Below are positions 58,313 to 64,000 of a stretch of 64,000 nucleotides of DNA, one piece after another (the stretch's first letter is position 1; every line of letters starts with the position of its first letter). This stretch comes from Mycolicibacterium peregrinum. GTDB lineage: Bacteria > Actinomycetota > Actinomycetes > Mycobacteriales > Mycobacteriaceae. Both the position numbers and the translations under genes were made by a program. The stretch covers positions 462,582-526,581 of the forward strand of contig NZ_LZSO01000008.1 of the NCBI RefSeq assembly GCF_001665785.1. Direction: 5' to 3'. The notes under the pieces were generated by a model that was not told where the DNA came from, made no database searches, and saw nothing but the letters and a program-made list of their open reading frames with translations.

Positions 58313-59491
58313 CTAGGTGTGCTGCGGGCTCTGCGCCTTCTTGTACAGCGACTTGAGCAGCAGGTCACGGAAGGTGTGGTTGTCCAACGCCTTCAGACCT
58401 GCACCCGCGACAGCGGGCATCCCGGCCAGCTTGTTGAAAAAGCGGCCGCGTCGGTACTCACGACCCCACGCCGCGCGCATTCGCTGCTCGTAGTTCGTGA
58501 AGTCGTCGGGCCCGCCGTTGGTGAGCGCGGCGATCGCGCACTCGCCCGCGGTCAGACCGGACTCGAGCGCCTTGGAGATACCCGCTCCGGACACCGGCTT
58601 GCCGGCGCCCAGTGAATCCCCGACGAACAGGACGCCGGGACGCCACGGCGGCCACGCCGTGAAGCCCATCGGCAATCGCCACGCCCGCACGCTCTTGTTC
58701 TTCTTGAGTTCCTCGATCGGCGGCAGTTCCCATTCGGCCGGCAGGGTCCGCAGGAAGTCGCCGAGGAACTGGGTGGCGTTGATGGACTGCCAGTTCTTGT
58801 AGCTGTTCACATAACCCAGGCCGATGTTGAACCGGCCTCCGCCCATCGGGAACACCCAGCCGTAGCCGGGCAGCTGATCGCCCTGGAACAAGAGCTTGAG
58901 GTAGATCTCGAAGGCGTCGGAGTCGGGGCGATTGGCGTGCATCTCGGACCGGATCGCGATGGCCGAGTAGCCGTTGTATTCCGAGTCGATCTTCAGTGCC
59001 CGCTTGATGGGGGAGTAGGCACCGTCGGCCGCGATCACCGCGTCGCCATAGACCTTCTCACCGCTCTTGAGTACCACGCCGACCACGCGGCCCTTGGCAT
59101 CGAACTCGGGCCCGGAAACCTCGGCGCCCTGACGCACCTCAGCACCTGTCGACTCGGCATGCTTGAGCAACAGCGTGTCCAGTTCGGTGCGGCTCACGGT
59201 GTGGCCGTGGTCGGGCATGCCCGGGCGGCGCGGGAAGGACAGCTCCCATTCGCTGGGGCTGAACACCGTCACCTTGTTGACCCGATGGAACTTGGCCACC
59301 TCGTCGGCCAGGCCCATCTTCTGCAGATAACTCACCGCACGGGCGGTGAGTCCATCGCCACACGGCTTGTCGCGGGGGAACTCCGCTTTATCGAGGACCA
59401 GCACCTTGGCCCCGGTCTGAGCGGCCTGCCATGCGGCGGCCGAGCCCGACGGGCCCCCACCTGCAATGACCAGGTCGTATCGCTGCGTCAT
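58313..59491 (-). CDS. Geranylgeranyl-reductase-family FAD oxidoreductase (menaquinone reductase MenJ-like)
   Basis: The product has 392 residues. FAD loop: DLVIAGGGPSGSAAAWQAAQ (residues 5-24). PRDKPCGDGLTARAVSYL, VIAADGAYSPIKRALK, MGGGRFNIGLGYVNSY and LFVGDSLGAGKPVSGAGISK are the geranylgeranyl reductase family motifs. The mycobacterial member MenJ reduces one double bond of menaquinone's isoprenoid tail; assignment to that exact role is not certain. A GTG three bases upstream is an alternative start. It is transcribed away from the TetR at 59643. It lies between the island and the right flank, and I am not sure whether it belongs to either. Confidence 0.82.
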   Translation of the reverse strand: MTQRYDLVIAGGGPSGSAAAWQAAQTGAKVLVLDKAEFPRDKPCGDGLTARAVSYLQKMGLADEVAKFHRVNKVTVFSPSEWELSFPRRPGMPDHGHTVSRTELDTLLLKHAESTGAEVRQGAEVSGPEFDAKGRVVGVVLKSGEKVYGDAVIAADGAYSPIKRALKIDSEYNGYSAIAIRSEMHANRPDSDAFEIYLKLLFQGDQLPGYGWVFPMGGGRFNIGLGYVNSYKNWQSINATQFLGDFLRTLPAEWELPPIEELKKNKSVRAWRLPMGFTAWPPWRPGVLFVGDSLGAGKPVSGAGISKALESGLTAGECAIAALTNGGPDDFTNYEQRMRAAWGREYRRGRFFNKLAGMPAVAGAGLKALDNHTFRDLLLKSLYKKAQSPQHT

Positions 59492-59642
59492 CACCCTCGT
59501 CTCATCGGTTGGCTGTCGCTGCGATAGTACCCAAGCAAGCTGTCAGTGGCTCGACGGGCGAACGCCCGGGTCAAACGGCAAAACCGCGTGTTGTGCGGCG
59601 GTCTGGGCAGGTCAGCGCTATCAGGGCGGGTACAGTGATCGC

Positions 59643-60383
59643 GTGCGGCGAACGTCGAGATCACATTCCAGCGATGGCCCGGGCGTCAAGGTTGATGCCC
59701 GTAGCGAGCGCTGGCGTGAGCACCGTAAGAAGGTGCGATCGGAAATCGTCGACGCCTCGTTCCGGGCGATCGACCGCCTGGGACCCGAGGTCAGCCTGCG
59801 CGAGATCGCCGAAGAGGCGGGTACCGCCAAGCCGAAGATCTACCGGCATTTCGCCGACAAGTCCGATCTGTTCCAGGCCATCGGCGAGCGACTGCGCGAC
59901 ATGTTGTGGTCGGCGATCTTCCCGGTGATCAACCTCGGCGCCGACCCGGCCCGCGAAGTCATCCGGCGCAGCGTCGAACAGTACGTGCAGCTGGTCGATG
60001 GACACCCCAACGTGTTGCGGTTCCTGATCCAGGGCCGGTTCGCCGAGCAGAGCGAATCGACCATGCGCGCCCTCAACGAGGGCCGCGGCATCACCCTGGC
60101 GATGGCCGACATGTTCTCCAACGAACTGCGCGAGATGGAACTGGACGGGGCCGCGATCGAATTGGCCGCGTTCGCCACGTTCGGTGCGTGCGCGTCGGCC
60201 ACGGACTGGTGGCTGGGCACTGAGCAGGACAGCCCGCGCCGGATGCCGGCCGAGGAATTCGTCAACCACCTGACCACCATCATGGTCGGTTCCATCAACG
60301 GCACCTGTGAACTGCTCGGCATCTGGATCGACCCGGACCTGCCGCTGCATGAAGGTGTCCAGCGTCGCCAGCATGCCAGCTGA
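59643..60383 (+). CDS. TetR family regulator (Rv3050c-like)
   Basis: The product has 246 residues. After a basic N-terminus (RRTSRSHSSDG) the HTH reads EIVDASFRAIDRLGPEVSLR, EIAEEAGTAKPKIYRHFADK, SDLFQAIGERL. The rest includes HPNVLRFLIQGRFAEQSEST and ATDWWLGTEQD. The GTG at 59643 is chosen because it begins the protein 24 residues before the HTH; an upstream frame to 59466 crosses the neighbour's start. It lies 80 bp before the monooxygenase on the same strand, so it may regulate it. This is the M. tuberculosis Rv3050c position, between nrdE and the FMO there, as I recall. Confidence 0.85.
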   Translation: MRRTSRSHSSDGPGVKVDARSERWREHRKKVRSEIVDASFRAIDRLGPEVSLREIAEEAGTAKPKIYRHFADKSDLFQAIGERLRDMLWSAIFPVINLGADPAREVIRRSVEQYVQLVDGHPNVLRFLIQGRFAEQSESTMRALNEGRGITLAMADMFSNELREMELDGAAIELAAFATFGACASATDWWLGTEQDSPRRMPAEEFVNHLTTIMVGSINGTCELLGIWIDPDLPLHEGVQRRQHAS

Positions 60384-60463
60384 TCACCTCGTTGACAGCT
60401 GACTCCCACGTCCGGAGACTGGGAAATATCCGGTACCGCCGTTCCCAGAAAAGGACCTGAGCT

Positions 60464-62002
60464 ATGACGGCTGCCCAACCCTCACAGGGTCAGCAACCCA
60501 TCCACACCCGCGCCCTGATCATCGGCAGTGGGTTCTCGGGCATGGGGATGGCGATCGAACTGCAACGCCGAGGCGTCGACTTCCTCGTCCTGGAGAAGGC
60601 AGACGAGTTCGGTGGGACATGGCGTGACAACACTTACCCCGGGTGTGCCTGCGACATCCCGTCGCACATGTATTCGTTCTCCTTCGAACCGAAGGCGGAC
60701 TGGAGCCACATGTGGTCCTTCCAGCCCGAGATTCAGGAGTATCTGCTGGGCGTGGCCGCCAAGTACGGGCTGCGCCGCTACACCCGGTTCAACACCCATG
60801 TGGACCGCGCGCACTGGGATGAAGAGGAACTGCGCTGGCACGTGTTCAGCGACACCGGTCAGGAGTTCGTTTCCCAGTTCCTGGTGTCCGGAGCCGGGGG
60901 CCTGCACATCCCACAGATTCCCGACATCGAGGGGCGCGAGGATTTTGCCGGTGCGGCTTTCCATTCCGCGGAGTGGGACCACGGCGTCGACCTCACCGGC
61001 AAGCGGGTCGCAGTGATCGGTACCGGCGCCAGCGCCATCCAGATCGTGCCCGAGATCGTCAAGGACGTCGCCGAGCTGCATCTCTACCAGCGCACTCCGG
61101 CCTGGGTGATGCCGCGGGTGAACAACAAGTTCCCGCAATGGGTTCGGCGCTTGTTCAGCTATGTGCCCGGCACCCGCGCGGCCATGCGTGCCGCCATCTA
61201 CTGGATCCACGAGGGCGTCGGCTTCGCCATGACGCAGCAACCGCGGCTGCTCAAGATCGGCGAGGCGATGGGCCGCTACAACATCAACCGCAGCATCAAG
61301 GACCCTGAACTGCGCCGCAAACTCACTCCGAGCTACCGCGCCGGGTGTAAGCGAATCCTCAACTCCGACAAGTACTACCGCGGGATTGCCAACCCCAAGA
61401 CGCAGGTGATCACCGAGTCGATCGCCCGGATGACGCCGACCGGCATCGTCACCGCCGACGGCGTCGAGCATCCGGCGGACGTGATCGTGTGGGCCACCGG
61501 CTTCCACGTCACCGACTCCTACACCTACGTCGACATCAAGGGCGCCGGCGGCGAGGACCTGGTGGACCGCTGGAACCGGGAGGGGATGTCAGCCCACCGC
61601 GGCATCGCGGTGGCCGGTATGCCGAACCTGTTCTTCCTGCTCGGGCCGAACACCGCTCTGGGCCACAACTCGGTGGTGTTCATGATCGAATCGCAGATCC
61701 GCTATGTCGGCCAGGCGATTGCCGCCGTCGACCACGCCGGGGCCGCCGCGCTGTCGCCGAGCCCGCACGCGCAGGCGGAGTTCAATGCCGAGTTGCAGCG
61801 CGATCTGGCCGACACGGTGTTCAACACCGGAGGTTGCCGGAGTTGGTACATGGACGCTCACGGAGTCAACCGGACCCTGTGGAGCGGCATGACCTGGCAG
61901 TACTGGCTGGCAACACGCAAGCTGGATCCTGCGGAGTTCGACTTCATCCATGAGGCCAGCGACACGAAGACACAAGGTGTTGCGGTCCCCGCGGGTCAGT
62001 AA
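60464..62002 (+). CDS. Flavin-containing/Baeyer-Villiger-type monooxygenase (Rv3049c-like)
   Basis: The product has 512 residues. FAD site: LIIGSGFSGMGMAIELQRRG. FGGTWRDNTYPGCACDIPSH is typical of the family. The Baeyer-Villiger fingerprint FxGxxxHxxxW is present as FAGAAFHSAEW, followed by the NADPH site KRVAVIGTGASAIQIVPEI. The second fingerprint ATGFHVTD is also seen. It would insert oxygen next to a ketone or oxidise S or N; EthA-like in type. The start ATG at 60464 has AGAAAAGGAC upstream. It is 64 bp before nrdF, as in M. tuberculosis. Confidence 0.9.
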   Translation: MTAAQPSQGQQPIHTRALIIGSGFSGMGMAIELQRRGVDFLVLEKADEFGGTWRDNTYPGCACDIPSHMYSFSFEPKADWSHMWSFQPEIQEYLLGVAAKYGLRRYTRFNTHVDRAHWDEEELRWHVFSDTGQEFVSQFLVSGAGGLHIPQIPDIEGREDFAGAAFHSAEWDHGVDLTGKRVAVIGTGASAIQIVPEIVKDVAELHLYQRTPAWVMPRVNNKFPQWVRRLFSYVPGTRAAMRAAIYWIHEGVGFAMTQQPRLLKIGEAMGRYNINRSIKDPELRRKLTPSYRAGCKRILNSDKYYRGIANPKTQVITESIARMTPTGIVTADGVEHPADVIVWATGFHVTDSYTYVDIKGAGGEDLVDRWNREGMSAHRGIAVAGMPNLFFLLGPNTALGHNSVVFMIESQIRYVGQAIAAVDHAGAAALSPSPHAQAEFNAELQRDLADTVFNTGGCRSWYMDAHGVNRTLWSGMTWQYWLATRKLDPAEFDFIHEASDTKTQGVAVPAGQ

Positions 62003-62053
62003 CCCCAGGGGTAGTGTCATGGGTGCCATCCGGCAAACAAAACAACCTGGTGA

Positions 62054-63040
<987 letters not shown>

Positions 63041-63320
63041 AGCGTGTCGAGCAACTCGGTCGAGTGTTCGACACCACCCTTCTCGGGCGTCGTCGGTTCA
63101 GGCCGCGGGGCGGTGTGAACGTCGGTTCCCGCGTCATTTGGGCTGGTTTCACCAACACGGGGGTGTTGGCCAGCGCCGTCCCGTCGGCGGGCTTTGGTGG
63201 CCCGGCCCCGTTGCTTAGGGGTCCGGGGATCGCTTGAGGTTTCGTGCTGGTGGGTGTGGCCCAGCGGGCCAGATTGGCCCCAGCGGGCCAGATTGGCCGC
63301 GGCGTTGCCGTCACGGGCCG
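63041..63320. other. Intergenic region after nrdF with a 19-bp tandem duplication
   Basis: This stretch shows no convincing intact gene. It contains an exact 19-bp tandem duplication at 63260-63278 and 63279-63297 (CCCAGCGGGCCAGATTGGC). Some frames look like fragments of old mobile DNA, but I cannot place them. It is adjacent to the transposase remnant. Confidence 0.45.
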
Positions 63321-63535
63321 CGCGGATTCGACGGAGCCAAGAACGTCGACGGCGTCAAGCGACACATTCTCGTCGACTCCGCCGGTGTCCTGGTCGTCGC
63401 GGTCGTCACACTTGCCGACGTCCACGACCGGGCCGCATTCGGCGAAGCTGTTACGAAGGCTCCGTCTATCTCAGCCAAATCGCGCTGCTACTCCGCAGAT
63501 TGGACCAGAGCCAGTTGGTTCGACACGCTTGAGCT
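63321..63535 (+). pseudogene. Remnant of an IS5-family transposase
   Basis: One frame gives RGFDGAKNVDGVKRHILVDS and AGVLVVAVVTLADVHDR (63321-63447), the conserved DDE-region signature of IS5-type transposases (GxKRHxLVDxxG ... VHPADVxDR). The C-terminal part (GSVYLSQIALLLRRLDQSQL) is in another frame up to about 63535, so the gene is truncated and frameshifted. No terminal inverted repeats or target-site duplication are visible. It marks past insertion next to nrdF. Confidence 0.65.
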
Positions 63536-63981
63536 AGTTGGCGTACGGGTTGCGGCCCTCGCCGGTGTTGAGCAGCAGCGGGTTGTTCACGTCGATGACA
63601 TAGCTGCCCCCGGGGCTGAGAACGAACCCGGCCCCGTCAAAGGAGTTGCTGCACACCGTCACCGTGCCGTCGGTGCCACAGGTCACGTTGCGGAAGCTGA
63701 TGCGCGATCCGGGCAGCAACCGGTTCGGCAGCCCGTCGAAGACGAAAAGCGGCCGGTTGTCATTCATGAACGTGGGAGGTCCCTGCTGTGCGCCGGTCAC
63801 CGCGTTGGCCCCGTCCGGCGCTGCGGGCAGTGGGCCGCTGCAGCCGTACTTGCCCGATCCGCGACCGATCGCGCACGCGATGTCGCCCGGTACCGCGAAG
63901 GCGTAGTACTCGCCGTTGTGCATCGCGAAGTCTGACGGCTTCACCGGCGTCAGCGCGTTGAGATTGAGCGGTGGCGGGGGC
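63534..63981 (-). CDS. Probable exported protein, C-terminal part (truncated by contig end)
   Basis: The frame ends with NTGEGRNPYAN and is open up to the adapter. The visible 149 residues contain FAMHNGEYYAFAVPGDIACA, IGRGSGKYGCSGPLPAAP, NRPLFVFDGLPNRLLPGSRI, FRNVTCGTDGTVTVCSNSFD and FVLSPGGSYVIDVN. Paired cysteines (IACAIG/YGCSG and VTCG/VCSN) fit disulfides in an extracytoplasmic protein of the mycobacterial type. The apparent start MCIRDR is the translated adapter and not biology. The true start and any signal peptide lie beyond the window. Confidence 0.7.
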
Positions 63982-64000
63982 CTGTCTCTTATACACATCT
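63982..64000. other. Illumina Nextera (Tn5 mosaic-end) adapter sequence
   Basis: CTGTCTCTTATACACATCT is the exact Nextera transposase adapter end. It is not genomic. It means that the assembly ended here and the adapter was not trimmed. Confidence 0.97.

Noticed and set aside
63260..63297. CRISPR array or longer tandem repeat
   Set aside because: Only two direct copies with no spacer; no cas genes occur in the window.

Overview
The window is high-GC actinobacterial DNA from a rapidly growing Mycobacterium (Mycolicibacterium-type) species. The two flanks follow, as I recall it, the gene order of the M. tuberculosis Rv3048c-Rv3059 neighbourhood. On the left are CYP136, a TetR regulator, an SDR, DinB2/DinP, another TetR, an NAD(P)H FMN reductase and nrdH-nrdI-nrdE. 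On the right are a TetR regulator, a Baeyer-Villiger-type monooxygenase and nrdF. The abundance of F420/FMN luciferase-like oxidoreductases, P450s, mycofactocin-coupled SDRs and a DUF3558 lipoprotein also fits Mycobacterium. The last 19 bases are an Illumina Nextera adapter end, so the right edge is a contig end and not natural sequence.

Layout. 1-11.1 kb: a partial TauE/SafE transporter, a stand-alone LeuA regulatory-domain protein, the CYP136 block, an AAA ATPase, DinB2, TetR plus FMN reductase, and nrdHIE behind a long leader with an NrdR-like box. 11.1-14.1 kb: a near-perfect hairpin repeat (second copy at about 1.0 kb), two degraded genes, exonuclease III, a DUF5997 protein and a LysR-substrate-domain protein. 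14.1-22.8 kb: a 535-bp non-coding region, then a 2571-residue two-module NRPS (A-T-E-C-A-T-R) followed by a small cupin. 22.8-24.3 kb: a DUF3558 lipoprotein and a GNAT acetyltransferase.

24.3-58.2 kb is a large catabolic island. It holds three P450s with one 3Fe-4S-type ferredoxin, four LLM-class flavin/F420 oxidoreductases, eight SDRs (two of the mycofactocin-coupled type), a GMC oxidoreductase, two Rieske oxygenases with one 2Fe-2S ferredoxin, a KstD-like flavoprotein, 2-oxo-acid dehydrogenase E1 alpha and beta with a free-standing lipoyl domain, an acyl-CoA ligase, NTF2/SnoaL-like proteins, a sulfotransferase split by a frameshift, and an alkylsulfatase-like metallo-beta-lactamase protein. 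Its promoters carry two distinct 20-bp dyad motifs. Type A (TGCTGTAC-N3-CGTAYNGCA-like, seven sites) serves the 24.3-39.6 kb block and the gene at 56.2 kb. Type B (AATCAATCNNNTGATYRATT-like, four sites) serves the 39.6-56.1 kb block. TetR genes at 51.8 and 57.5 kb are the obvious candidate regulators. I read this as two adjacent regulons for degrading one complex alicyclic or terpenoid/steroid-like compound; the substrate cannot be named from sequence.

The NRPS and the island together separate nrdHIE from nrdF by about 51 kb, whereas these genes lie close together in M. tuberculosis. The right end holds a remnant of an IS5-type transposase and the 3' part of a probable exported protein read into the adapter.
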